A model generated the notes under the pieces. The model searched no databases, had not been told where the DNA came from, and saw nothing but the letters and a program-made list of their open reading frames with translations. A stretch of 38,771 nt of DNA from positions 1 to 38,771 of the IMG/VR virus record IMGVR_UViG_3300010160_000107; one strand, given 5' to 3'. The stretch is from a virus. The translations under genes were made by a program, and so were the position numbers. This document shows, piece after piece, positions 28,195 to 36,855 of the stretch (the stretch's first letter is position 1; the number at the start of each line of letters is the position of its first letter).

Positions 28195-30564
28195 ATGGCT
28201 ACATTTAACAAGCCAGGCGTTTACATTCAAGAAGTGCTAACGTCAAACCCACAAGTTAATAATATTAGTGGGACGTCTGTAGGTGCTTTCATTGGCATTG
28301 CTGACCGTGGTCCAACTGCTACTGTAGGCGGAACTTTAGTAGGCGTACCTACCCTAGTGTCAAGTTGGGACGAGTTTGTTAAAACGTTTAGTTTTGATGC
28401 TGTAACTTCCCCATTCTCAACAGAAGTTTTTGGCAGCACTGTAAGTAATACTTCTAACTTTTTAGGTACCGCTACTCAAGACCTTAAGTACGCTATGTAC
28501 GCGTTCTTCTCAAATGGTGGCAGCAATGCTTACGTTACCCGTAAAATAAACAGCGATGCTAAGGCATCTAGTATTACCGTTGGCGATAATCAGGGCACGG
28601 TTGGAGTCACGGCTTCCTCAAACACCTTGACGTACGCAGCATCTACAACAGCCATCACAGTTACCGCGGCTACCGCTACTGCTTGGACAGGTATTACTCC
28701 AAGTACCGTAGTATCTTTTAGTGGAGTAACCGTGGGTCCAGCCACGCTTGCTACTGGCATTACATCTACAAGTTCAATAACTGCTTCAGGGTCTACAACT
28801 ATCACGGCAGTTGGAACTATTACTACAGCAAACGCTGTTGGAGCAGTAATTTCTGGTACTGGTTTTGCAACAAATACAATTATTACAGGTGTAGCTGGTC
28901 AAGTAGTTACGTTTACCCCAGCAACTACTGCTAGCACTCCTGCAGGTTCAACTTTAACAATTTCAGCTAATCCTCTTAATGCTGCGTTAGCCTCAACTAA
29001 TAGTCTTATTGTTACCGCTACTACAGATACAGTACTTACCCTTGCTTATGCTGGCGGTGCAGTCTCAGGCGGAGCAACTCAAACAGCGGGAACTGTTACG
29101 GTTACAGGCATTAACTCAACTAACACATCAGCCGCACTTGTAATTTCGGCTAATAGCCCAGGTACTTGGGGTAACAATATTTGGGTAGGCATTACCCCTA
29201 ACCAGACCCCTAACTACTTTGACTTGACTGTTTACTATGGCGTAGACGCTACAGTAACTGCGTCTAGTGCAACTTACACCAGCCTTAAGTCAAGTAATAT
29301 TGTTGAGACTATTCCGCAATTAAGCCTTAATGCCTCAGATGCGCGTTACGCCCCAAACGTAGTTAACTCTAACTGGATTACTGTTTCAGTTAACGCGGGC
29401 ACTCCGACTAACCCAACTACTCGTGTGCCAGCCTTTACATCGGTCTGGGCAACTAACACCGATAATGTTACCGCAAGTAACAACACGTTTAAATGGTCCT
29501 CTAACGGAATTGTTACAGATGCGACTACTTTACTTCCTCCTGCAGTTCGTCTAGGTGGTTACACAACAATAACGTTTACTGCTGCAAGTAGTTCTGCTGC
29601 TCCTATTGCAACATCTGCTGCAGGTACAGCATTTGCTTCTACTAGCGTTAGATTAACTAGCACTACAGGTGTTGCTGGAAATACTGCTGTTGATGTTGAG
29701 TTTACTGCACAGCAACTTGACGCAGTTCCTAACCAACTAGTGATTAACTACCCTGGTGTGTATGACCAAACAAACCTCCAGAAGCTACTAACATACGCGT
29801 CTAATCGTTCTGACTCGTTTGTAGTTATTGACCCAGGTAGTGCAGCAACCACAGCCGCTACTATTACAACCTACTTTGATAACATGCCTCTATTGACTAA
29901 TCAAAAATTTGGTGCGGTTTACTTCCCTAATCTTCAGTATATTGACCCATCACCAACAGCACAAGTGGGCAAGACTATTACAATGCCTCCTGGCGGTGCG
30001 GTTGTAGGAGAAATTTGCTCAACTGATTCCAATAGAGGAGCATTTAAATCTCCTGCTGGAGTTAACAGCGTTATTCCTGGCGCCATTCCAGTGTCATCGT
30101 TATCCAACTCCGACTTTGACAAAATTAACTCTGCGTTAAAGAACATTAACGTTATTCGTAACGTTGCTGGTTATGGAACCTGTATTATGGGCGCCCGCAC
30201 CTTGAGCAGTCCTTACTCGGACAAGTACATTTCAGTACGCCGTACGCTTAACTACTTAGAGTTCACTTTAAAGAACTCAACTCAATTTGCAGTGTTTGAG
30301 CCAAATGACCAAAACCTTTGGAGCGAACTTACAAGCGTAGTAAGTGGACTGCTTAGTGATTACTGGTCAAAGGGCGGTCTTGCGGGAGCAACGGCTTACC
30401 AAGCGTTTTATGTTAAGTGCGATAGCACTATTAATACTTCAGCAACAATTGCTGCTGGTCAGGTAAACATTGAAGTTGGTGTGGCATTACAACGACCAGC
30501 AGAATTCGTAGTAATTAAAATTGGTCAAATTAATGGCGGCACTACAATAACTACCACTCTTTAA
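28195..30564 (+). CDS. Contractile tail sheath protein with large inserted modules
   Basis: The 789-residue protein has the sheath start KPGVYIQEV (residues 6-14), an early domain with GAFIGIADRGP, and the sheath C-terminus: YISVRRTLNYLEFTLKNSTQ, VFEPNDQNLWSELTSVVSGL and VNIEVGVALQRPAEFVVIKI. Most phage sheaths are 380-520 residues. About 185 residues of Thr/Ala/Gly-rich beta sequence lie at about 121-305 before the conserved SANSPGTWGNNIWVGI, and a second stretch lies at about 445-515. These probably project outwards. Subunits form helical rings that contract to drive the tube into the cell. AAGGAG precedes the start. Confidence 0.92.
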   Translation: MATFNKPGVYIQEVLTSNPQVNNISGTSVGAFIGIADRGPTATVGGTLVGVPTLVSSWDEFVKTFSFDAVTSPFSTEVFGSTVSNTSNFLGTATQDLKYAMYAFFSNGGSNAYVTRKINSDAKASSITVGDNQGTVGVTASSNTLTYAASTTAITVTAATATAWTGITPSTVVSFSGVTVGPATLATGITSTSSITASGSTTITAVGTITTANAVGAVISGTGFATNTIITGVAGQVVTFTPATTASTPAGSTLTISANPLNAALASTNSLIVTATTDTVLTLAYAGGAVSGGATQTAGTVTVTGINSTNTSAALVISANSPGTWGNNIWVGITPNQTPNYFDLTVYYGVDATVTASSATYTSLKSSNIVETIPQLSLNASDARYAPNVVNSNWITVSVNAGTPTNPTTRVPAFTSVWATNTDNVTASNNTFKWSSNGIVTDATTLLPPAVRLGGYTTITFTAASSSAAPIATSAAGTAFASTSVRLTSTTGVAGNTAVDVEFTAQQLDAVPNQLVINYPGVYDQTNLQKLLTYASNRSDSFVVIDPGSAATTAATITTYFDNMPLLTNQKFGAVYFPNLQYIDPSPTAQVGKTITMPPGGAVVGEICSTDSNRGAFKSPAGVNSVIPGAIPVSSLSNSDFDKINSALKNINVIRNVAGYGTCIMGARTLSSPYSDKYISVRRTLNYLEFTLKNSTQFAVFEPNDQNLWSELTSVVSGLLSDYWSKGGLAGATAYQAFYVKCDSTINTSATIAAGQVNIEVGVALQRPAEFVVIKIGQINGGTTITTTL

Positions 30565-30577
30565 GGAGATATAGACA

Positions 30578-31204
30578 ATGTCAAATGAAAGAAAAAAAGC
30601 ACTCAATACCATTGATACCCGTGGGACTATTGATACTGACCCTTTACGTAACTTTAGGTTCCGCGTTAACTTTAGTAAAGTTGGTAGCAACGGCGTTTTT
30701 GATTCGGCTATTGTTAATTTCAGTGGTGGATTTCAAAGCGTAAACGGTCTAAGTATTAACACATCACCTATTTCTTATCGTGAAGGTGGTTACAACACTA
30801 CCGCACATATGATTCCAGGCATGACTACGTTTAGCCCAATTACGCTTACTCGTGGAGCGTTGTTTGGAAACGATAGCGCTATTACTTGGATGCGCGGTTT
30901 GTTTGCCGCATCCTCAGGAGAAGGTTTACAGGTATCTGATTCAGGTAACAGTTCTTTTCGTGTTAATATGACAATTCAACTTATGGACCATCCACAGTCT
31001 AGCACTGTAAACAACAAGCCTCGTATGGGTTTTTACGTACACAACGCTTGGATTGCAAGTTTAAACTACTCAGGTCTAGACGCTCAATCTAGCACTTTGA
31101 TGGTTGAAACTATGGAACTTACCCATGAGGGTCTGTCAGTGGCAATGCTAAATGCCGACGGTACAGCATACAATGGCTCAGTGAAACCAAATGGATTTAT
31201 CTAG
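30578..31204 (+). CDS. Tail tube protein, T4 gp19-like
   Basis: The 208-residue protein follows the tube pattern: DPLRNFRFRVNFSKVG at the start, SGGFQSVNGLSINTSPISYR followed by EGGYNTTAHMIPGMTTFSPI, TLTRGALFGNDSAITWMRGL, then a C-terminal WIASLNYSGLDAQSSTLMVE and TMELTHEGL. These are the typical gp19-type strands that form the hexameric inner tube through which DNA passes. AAGGAG precedes the start. Located directly after the sheath gene, as in other contractile systems. Confidence 0.93.
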   Translation: MSNERKKALNTIDTRGTIDTDPLRNFRFRVNFSKVGSNGVFDSAIVNFSGGFQSVNGLSINTSPISYREGGYNTTAHMIPGMTTFSPITLTRGALFGNDSAITWMRGLFAASSGEGLQVSDSGNSSFRVNMTIQLMDHPQSSTVNNKPRMGFYVHNAWIASLNYSGLDAQSSTLMVETMELTHEGLSVAMLNADGTAYNGSVKPNGFI

Positions 31205-31206
31205 AG

Positions 31207-31212
31207 TATACT
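31207..31212 (+). promoter_or_regulatory. Candidate -10 box TATACT
   Basis: TATACT lies 24 bases before the start at 31236, with the same flanking GTATACT-n-AGA as at 3243. A weak candidate because no -35 is visible. Confidence 0.25.
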
Positions 31213-31235
31213 TAGATAAACTATTAGGAGCTTAA

Positions 31236-32033
31236 ATGACCGATTTAATAAACGACCCACAAGAACTATCAAAACTTTCTGAGGCATTTCAAAAAGTATC
31301 AGAAGATACTGAAATTACTACAGAAGCCCCACTAAGCAACACAGTTGAACTGCCAGGGGGGTATGTATTTAGTAACGGAATTGTAGAGACAACTGCTACA
31401 GTTCGGGAACTCAACGGTTTTGATGAAGAAGCTATTGCTAAAGCAGGCTCTCCTGCAGGTGCTTTAAACATTGTTTTAGAACGAGGTCTAGTATCTATTG
31501 GGGATAAAACACTATCAAAAACTGATTTAGACAGCCTACTAATTGGTGACAGAGACGCAATCCTATTAGCAATCCGCAAAGTAACTTTTGGTAAGACTGT
31601 TGAATTTGATACCGTTTGTAATTACTGTATTAGAACTCAAATTGTTACAGTCGATTTAGACACTGATATTGAAACTAAAGTATTAGAAGACCGCATTAAA
31701 GACCGAGTGCTTATTGTTGACACTAAAGCAGGCGAAGTAAAAATTGTTTTACCAAACCTACTTACCAATAAAAGAATATCGGATGACCCAAACGCCACAT
31801 ACTCAGAAGTGCTAACAGAACTATTATCTGGGTGCATTGTCTCTGTTAATGATGCCCCTTCACTAGGTAGGTCTACTGCGCTAAACCTTGTACTGGTAGA
31901 CCGTGAAGCTATTGCAGACGCGCTATATGAAAACGCATCTGGTCCCCGCCTTGCGGAGGTGAGTAAGGCTTGTGAGGCATGTGGAAAAGGTATTTCTTTA
32001 CCATTAAGTCTCGCTAGTTTATTTCGTCTATGA
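31236..32033 (+). CDS. T4 gp26-like baseplate hub protein with Cys pairs
   Basis: The 265-residue protein matches gp26-type hub proteins: VELPGGYVFSNGIVETTATV, RELNGFDEEAIAKAGSP, LLIGDRDAILLAIRKVTFGK, then a first Cys pair CNYC and late CEACGK pair. The paired cysteines suggest a zinc-binding site. gp26 acts in hub assembly around the tube tip. It ends SLFRL with stop UGA in the context CUA-UGA-C, followed directly by an open +1 frame; see the next entry. AGGAGC precedes the start. Confidence 0.85.
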   Translation: MTDLINDPQELSKLSEAFQKVSEDTEITTEAPLSNTVELPGGYVFSNGIVETTATVRELNGFDEEAIAKAGSPAGALNIVLERGLVSIGDKTLSKTDLDSLLIGDRDAILLAIRKVTFGKTVEFDTVCNYCIRTQIVTVDLDTDIETKVLEDRIKDRVLIVDTKAGEVKIVLPNLLTNKRISDDPNATYSEVLTELLSGCIVSVNDAPSLGRSTALNLVLVDREAIADALYENASGPRLAEVSKACEACGKGISLPLSLASLFRL

Positions 32034-32055
32034 CGAAGACAGTTACACGAGGTTA

Positions 32056-32178
32056 ATGGATAGTTACGAAGTACTCACGAGAGTATTCTCTGGCTGGACA
32101 TTAAAAGACATAAAGAAACTTTCCCGTAGGGAACGAGACAATTGGTTGATTAGGTCAACCCGATACTTTAAGGAGTAG
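32056..32178 (+). CDS. DUF6760-like small tail protein, possibly a frameshift extension of the hub protein
   Basis: The 40-residue frame, SYEVLTRVFSGWTLKDIKKL followed by SRRERDNWLIRSTRYF, matches the small helical proteins (DUF6760 type: Y-E-x-x-x-x-x-F-x-W-x-x-x-x-I-x-x-L-x-x-x-ER-x-x-W) found after gp26-like genes in contractile systems. It can start at ATG 32056, with GAGG four bases earlier. The same frame is open upstream to 32008, so a +1 shift at the end of the gp26-like gene would make a 313-residue fusion. Which form is made is not decided by the sequence. Confidence 0.7.
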   Translation: MDSYEVLTRVFSGWTLKDIKKLSRRERDNWLIRSTRYFKE

Positions 32179-32180
32179 TG

Positions 32181-33731
32181 ATGACTGTAGGAGATAATCT
32201 AGACGACACTATCAATAAAGTAGACCAGATTGATTCAAGATTTAACAAGTTACTAGGAACTGTAGGCAAATTATCAACTGTTGTAAAAGGCATGGCTACT
32301 AGTTTAACTACTAATATGGTTATGGGAGGCAGCCCCTCATCTGCTACTGCACAGGCAATGTCTGGTGCAGCAAGTTACACCGCCAATTCAAATAAAAGTA
32401 TGTTTGCTGAACCTATTTCGGGGAAAACTTGGGCAGATACGCTTAGAGGTATTGGCGGGGCGTACGGTTTAGTGGCTGGAATGTTACCCACCACGCAAGA
32501 AACCACAAATATGGGTAGCATTGCAGAGCGTATGCGTTTCTACTCTAGTAATTTAAATAACGGAGCAGGTAGTTCAAACCCGTTAAGTAAAGTCAATAAC
32601 ATTCCTGGGTATCAATATAGCGCTATGAATAGTGCTATGCGTATGGGAACCTCAGTGGGTCCAGATGACATGACCCAAGCCGTTAACTCTGGAAATAAAA
32701 TGGGTCTTGGTCCAGGTCTTAGTAATTATAACTTAGGCAGAGGGTTTTCAGGTATTCTTGGCGGCGCGGCGCTAGCCTCTAACCTTTCTCCAGGTATTGG
32801 TTTAACTGGTGGTATGGGTGTTATGGCTGGCATTAACTCTGCTCAAAGCGTAAACATGTTACGAATGCTTGGTATTAGTGTTCGCGATAAAAACGGCGCT
32901 ACTATGAATGACCTACCACAAATCATTGACCAATTGTACACACTAATTACTCGTAATAACTCTAGTCCAACCCCAGCAGATATTGCTACATCTTTAATGC
33001 CTGGAAACGCATTAGATAGTTTAATTAACCAATACTTTGGTGGCGACCCTAACACTAGAGAAGTTATTGTTGCGGGTTTAATTCAAAAAACTAAAGTTAA
33101 AGGAAGCTTGCGGCAAAGCGGTGCTAAGGGTGCGCTTGGGCTTACTGGTGGAACTAACACGGCTATTTCATCTCTTGCAAATAGAAACCTTGCTGAGGCT
33201 CAACTAATACAAGGGTTTACCGACTCTACTAACAAATCAATGGTTGGTACAAATAACTTTATACAAGGTATGTACACAAGTCTTGGTAGTTTAGCTGCGG
33301 ATGAAGATGCACCATTCTCAGGTGCGCTTAGGGGTGTTCAAAATATTAGCACGGCTCTTACTACCTTTGGTGGAATGCGTAATGGCGCAGGCGCAAACAT
33401 TTTACAATCTCTAGGGGTGCTTGGCGGAAAAGGTCTAAAAAAAGCGGTTACGGGCAAAGGTGGAGCCGCTAGGTTTAACCCAAAAGGTATGTTAGCTCTA
33501 GTGGGCGGAACTGCCGCGCTTAGTCTTTTTGGGGCAAACGCCGCGGATAATTATGGAGACGGTGCTAGCACAAATTCTGTTGGAAACATAGATAGTTTTG
33601 CAAGTGCGCCTTTCTCAAAAGCATCTACTGCAGGAAACTCATTTAGTGGGGACATTACTATCAACGTAACGGTTCCTCCAGGCTCCGACCCTTACGCGTA
33701 TAAATCAGCACTAGCGGATATTTGGAGTTAG
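32181..33731 (+). CDS. Probable tape-measure protein, short
   Basis: The 516-residue protein lies in the tape-measure slot between the gp26/DUF6760-like genes and the CIS-tube protein. The N-terminus (INKVDQIDSRFNKLLGTVGK) looks coiled-coil, and the middle is Gly/Asn/Ala/Met-rich with helical segments (GLSNYNLGRGFSGILGGAAL; AQLIQGFTDSTNKSMVGTNN). If it follows the usual 0.15 nm per residue, it would measure a tail of about 77 nm. I chose ATG 32181, five bases from GGAG, over GTG 32178. No peptidase or transglycosylase motif is seen. Confidence 0.6.
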   Translation: MTVGDNLDDTINKVDQIDSRFNKLLGTVGKLSTVVKGMATSLTTNMVMGGSPSSATAQAMSGAASYTANSNKSMFAEPISGKTWADTLRGIGGAYGLVAGMLPTTQETTNMGSIAERMRFYSSNLNNGAGSSNPLSKVNNIPGYQYSAMNSAMRMGTSVGPDDMTQAVNSGNKMGLGPGLSNYNLGRGFSGILGGAALASNLSPGIGLTGGMGVMAGINSAQSVNMLRMLGISVRDKNGATMNDLPQIIDQLYTLITRNNSSPTPADIATSLMPGNALDSLINQYFGGDPNTREVIVAGLIQKTKVKGSLRQSGAKGALGLTGGTNTAISSLANRNLAEAQLIQGFTDSTNKSMVGTNNFIQGMYTSLGSLAADEDAPFSGALRGVQNISTALTTFGGMRNGAGANILQSLGVLGGKGLKKAVTGKGGAARFNPKGMLALVGGTAALSLFGANAADNYGDGASTNSVGNIDSFASAPFSKASTAGNSFSGDITINVTVPPGSDPYAYKSALADIWS

Positions 33732-33740
33732 GAAAGAGTT

Positions 33741-34622
33741 ATGGCTAAAGTTGTAGGTTTAGTAAGACAGTTCAAGGGTACAGGGCAAGTTGGACCTGAT
33801 GGCAAAGTTATAATGGGTACGCCTTTTTTAAGCGGTTACCAATGGAATCTTCCTCCACATCAATGGAGCATGCCCGTAGAGCCAAGTAAAGTAGACTCAA
33901 TTGTTGTTGACACTTCAAAATACATGGTGGGCTCTTCGCATAAATGGCGTAGAGGACGTATCTATTGGTTTGCTCAAACAGACAACGCGTATTTAGGTAG
34001 CAACAAATACAACACTGGCGCCGATAAATCTGACCCCCGTTACGGTTTTCAATTCATGTGGAACCCTAGTGAAATACAAGTTCAAGTTAGTATGAACATG
34101 GGTGTTACTCCATCGTTTGCGGATAAGTTTGTAGATGTTGCTGGAGCATTTCCTAGTGGTGAGATGTTAGCGTTTACTTTACGCATTGACCGCACAAATG
34201 ACTTTGCGGCAATAAAATCTATGAATCCAGGCTCTACGCTTACGTATGACCAATTGGCTGAACAATACTCAGCAAATGCCTTTTATAACGCAAACAACAG
34301 TCACGATGCCGAGTTTGCAAGTACGTTTGTTAATAAACTTAAAGAGTTACAAAAACTTGGAACTATTGCAGATATTGAGTACTTGTACAAAGCTATTAAT
34401 GGTCCAGGTTGGGTTAATAGAGCCACGGGTAGGGCAAGTTCTGACATCGGTTTCTTAAGTCCAACACTGCTTCGTGTTGATATTGGTCCCCTTAGTTACC
34501 TTGGATATGTCAGTAGTATGTCTGTTACTCATATTAATTTTTCTAAAGGCATGATTCCAATTACTACTGACGTAGCTTTACAGTTCAACATAATGGCTAC
34601 GGCTGGATTGGCGACAAAGTAA
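33741..34622 (+). CDS. CIS-tube-like baseplate protein
   Basis: The 293-residue protein contains YGFQFMWNPSEIQVQVSMNM (about residues 96-115), AFPSGEMLAFTLRIDRTNDF, and the C-terminal YLGYVSSMSVTHINFSKGMI followed by PITTDVALQFNI. This is the pattern of the N-terminal domain of CIS-tube proteins (Afp7/Pvc7 type), which join the tube to the baseplate hub. In those systems a LysM domain is fused to the same chain; here it is the next gene. The final codon is coupled to it by TAATG. AAAGAG precedes the start. Confidence 0.8.
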   Translation: MAKVVGLVRQFKGTGQVGPDGKVIMGTPFLSGYQWNLPPHQWSMPVEPSKVDSIVVDTSKYMVGSSHKWRRGRIYWFAQTDNAYLGSNKYNTGADKSDPRYGFQFMWNPSEIQVQVSMNMGVTPSFADKFVDVAGAFPSGEMLAFTLRIDRTNDFAAIKSMNPGSTLTYDQLAEQYSANAFYNANNSHDAEFASTFVNKLKELQKLGTIADIEYLYKAINGPGWVNRATGRASSDIGFLSPTLLRVDIGPLSYLGYVSSMSVTHINFSKGMIPITTDVALQFNIMATAGLATK

Positions 34623-34903
34623 TGGCTATTACATCAGGGTCTCGTTATGAAAACTCAATTGTAGATGTTTTTAGAAAAAAAGAAGGCGGTAAAGACTGCC
34701 CAGTAGTACTGTACTCCTTTGACAGCCTTGAGAACATTTCATTTTATTATTACAGGTATCAAACTGGTCAGACGCTTCAAGGTATTTCTCAAAGACTTTT
34801 AGGTACACCTAACTTATGGTGGGCTATTGTTGAATACAACCCAGAAATTACAGACATATTCCACATTGTTAATGGTACTCTTTTAAGGATACCTAGTGTT
34901 TAA
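34622..34903 (+). CDS. LysM-like baseplate protein, gp53-type
   Basis: The 93-residue protein has YRYQTGQTLQGISQRLLGTP followed by NLWWAIVEYNPEITDIFHIV and NGTLLRIPS, the LysM-like pattern of baseplate wedge proteins (gp53 type). The N-terminal part (VDVFRKKEGGKDCPVVLYSF) is a beta pair. LysM domains bind peptidoglycan or act as hub joints; the second role is usual in contractile tails. Starts in a TAATG overlap and ends eight bases into the next gene. Confidence 0.85.
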   Translation: MAITSGSRYENSIVDVFRKKEGGKDCPVVLYSFDSLENISFYYYRYQTGQTLQGISQRLLGTPNLWWAIVEYNPEITDIFHIVNGTLLRIPSV

Positions 34904-36188
34904 TTATGCAACTATTGAATTTCCGTTAGCGCAGGTAGCCCCACAACGACTATCTTCGTTAATTCTGTCACAGACACGCTACGCTCACGAACTTGTCACT
35001 GTACGTTTTAGGGATTGGGACATTCAGTACGACAACATAAAACCAGGTGACCCCGCTAAAATAACATTAAGAAGTAACACTAACAACCGAGACTTTGTTG
35101 GTTACATTCACGACATTAGACCAGAGATAACTCCAGGAAAAAGATTTACTACTGTATCTATTATTGGCGCGTCATATATATTAAAACAACCTAAGCAACG
35201 AGTATTTGAAAACGTTACTGCTTCTGACGTAATCCGTAAGATTGCCGCTGAACATAACTTTGCTACCGACGTTGAAGACCATCCTAGAGTTTATCCTCAG
35301 ATTGTACAGCCTGGTATTACTGACCTACAATTAATGGCGCGTCTAGCGCAACAGTGTGGGTACTTGTTTAGAATTGAAAACACTACAGTAAAGTTTAAAA
35401 AAGTTACTACTGATTACAACTTGCACCGAAGCTCCGCTCCAATATTTGAAATGCGAGAGGCTAATAACCCTCAAGGCTCTACTCTTTATTCATTTAATTT
35501 AACTCTTGGTGAAAGCATTAGATACTCTGATGGCTATAAATCTGCTGTTCAAGTCGGTGGCGTAGACCCTATAACTAGCTTGGCTTCAGTCGTTACTAAT
35601 CAAGCGCGGGCTAAAACTTTGCGTGAGAAGTATCGCACGGAGTTCTTTGACAACTACGCCACTGACACAGTAGCCCCAGATGCGGTAAGTGCTTACTACG
35701 AAGCAGTAGCCGCTGATGAACGTAATCGTTTTCCTTACCGAGCAAGCGTACAAGTAATTGGTGACCCAACCTTAGCCCCTGGTATGCCTGTATACTTAGA
35801 CGGTGTAGACCGAGACTACAACGGATACTGGATTGTACTTTCGGCTGAGCATCACGTCTACGAGGAAAAACAAAACGTATTAACTTATGTAACTTACTTG
35901 CAGGTAGGTACAGATTCTGTGGGAGGGGCTAATTCTTTAAACAACTTTAATGTATTAAAACCGTCTACGATTAAAAAAAGAGCACTAGTCCCAGGTGTTC
36001 GTAATGTTCCTACGTCTAAGTCTACCCTTAAAAAAGGTACGGGCACTTATACTAATACGTTTAGTCAAATAACTAGACGTGGTAAAGGGTCTGCGTATGT
36101 TCGTCAAACGCCTCACATCTGGATATTTGATGGAAACGTTACTAAAGCATTCGTAACTCCTAGCACAGGCAAAAGGAGAAACGGCTAA
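34896..36188 (+). CDS. Tail hub protein, gpD/gp27-like
   Basis: The 430-residue protein shows the gp27/VgrG-like hub layout. Blocks are HELVTVRFRDWDIQYDNIKP, KRFTTVSIIGASYILKQPKQ, the helical hub motif TASDVIRKIAAEHNFAT, then ITDLQLMARLAQQCGYLFRI, and the late ASVQVIGDPTLAPGMPVYLD. This last strand pattern is typical of hub proteins. The trimer would sit under the tube and hold the spike. GTG start with AAGGA. The C-terminal 70 residues are basic and extended (KKRALVPGVRNVPTSKSTLK) and may be flexible. Two CAGTAGCC copies are inside. Confidence 0.88.
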   Translation: MFNYATIEFPLAQVAPQRLSSLILSQTRYAHELVTVRFRDWDIQYDNIKPGDPAKITLRSNTNNRDFVGYIHDIRPEITPGKRFTTVSIIGASYILKQPKQRVFENVTASDVIRKIAAEHNFATDVEDHPRVYPQIVQPGITDLQLMARLAQQCGYLFRIENTTVKFKKVTTDYNLHRSSAPIFEMREANNPQGSTLYSFNLTLGESIRYSDGYKSAVQVGGVDPITSLASVVTNQARAKTLREKYRTEFFDNYATDTVAPDAVSAYYEAVAADERNRFPYRASVQVIGDPTLAPGMPVYLDGVDRDYNGYWIVLSAEHHVYEEKQNVLTYVTYLQVGTDSVGGANSLNNFNVLKPSTIKKRALVPGVRNVPTSKSTLKKGTGTYTNTFSQITRRGKGSAYVRQTPHIWIFDGNVTKAFVTPSTGKRRNG

Positions 36189-36442
36189 TGTATAACAATC
36201 TTACTACTGGTGACCCACAAGATAAACGGTTCTTTGGTATCTACCGTGGCGTAGTTGCAGATACTAATGACCCTTTAGACCAAAATAGAATCCGTATGCT
36301 TGTACCTCAAATTCTTGGGGAGGCTGTGATTGGTTGGGCTTACTCAATTAATAATACTTCCCCAAACGTTGTTGGTACAGGAGTCTGGGTAATGTTTGAA
36401 GGCGGAGACCCTAATTTCCCACTATGGCTAGGAGCGTTCTAA
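36188..36442 (+). CDS. Stand-alone OB-fold spike protein, gp5 N-terminal type
   Basis: The 84-residue protein is just the OB domain of gp5-like spikes: FFGIYRGVVADTNDPLDQNR, IRMLVPQILGEAVIGWAYSI and VVGTGVWVMFEGGDPNFPLW. In T4 the same domain is followed by a lysozyme domain and a beta-helix; here it ends after LGAF. It would connect the hub to a separate tip. Starts and ends in TAATG overlaps. No lysozyme or PAAR gene is visible in this window. Confidence 0.88.
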   Translation: MYNNLTTGDPQDKRFFGIYRGVVADTNDPLDQNRIRMLVPQILGEAVIGWAYSINNTSPNVVGTGVWVMFEGGDPNFPLWLGAF

Positions 36443-36855
36443 TGGCTACACCAAAAACAACATACATAATTGACTTACCTTTTGACTTATCTACTAGGGG
36501 TAAAGTTGCAACTATTCCTGATAATGATGTAAAAGCCTGGAAAAATAAGATATTGTCGTTACTATCGACAGGCACTGATGAGCGTATTTGGTATCATAAT
36601 TATGGGGCAAGTTTAAATAATCTGGTGTTTGAAGACTCTTACACAGCAACGGAAGACGCCAGAATTGCTTTAAATGCAGTGTTTGCTTCATGGCTTCCAG
36701 AGTTGGAACTGATGGAAGTTAACTCTGGGTTTGACTCCAGTTATGGGTCTGTAACAATAAGCATTTCTTATAAGTTGCCGTCTGGGGTCATAGACTCTGT
36801 TAAAATTAATACTGCGTCGTTAACAAACGCAGGCGAAGTGATTGAGGTTATCTAA
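36442..36855 (+). CDS. gp25-like baseplate wedge protein
   Basis: The 137-residue protein matches the gp25/W family: an opening YIIDLPFDLSTRGKVATI, the central helix AWKNKILSLLSTGTDERIWY followed by NYGASLNNLVFEDS, and strands at the end (SSYGSVTISISYKLPSG). The E-R-x-W-x-x-x-Y-G-x-x-L motif is the family's main signature. gp25 joins wedge and sheath to start contraction. I chose ATG 36442, which overlaps the previous stop by one base, over an in-frame ATG at 36424 inside the upstream gene. Confidence 0.88.
   Translation: MATPKTTYIIDLPFDLSTRGKVATIPDNDVKAWKNKILSLLSTGTDERIWYHNYGASLNNLVFEDSYTATEDARIALNAVFASWLPELELMEVNSGFDSSYGSVTISISYKLPSGVIDSVKINTASLTNAGEVIEVI

Noticed and set aside
31236-32178. 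Classic -1 slippery-site tail chaperone pair (G/GT type)
   Set aside because: The downstream frame is +1 relative to the hub gene and I see no X-XXY-YYZ heptamer at the junction; a +1 model fits better.
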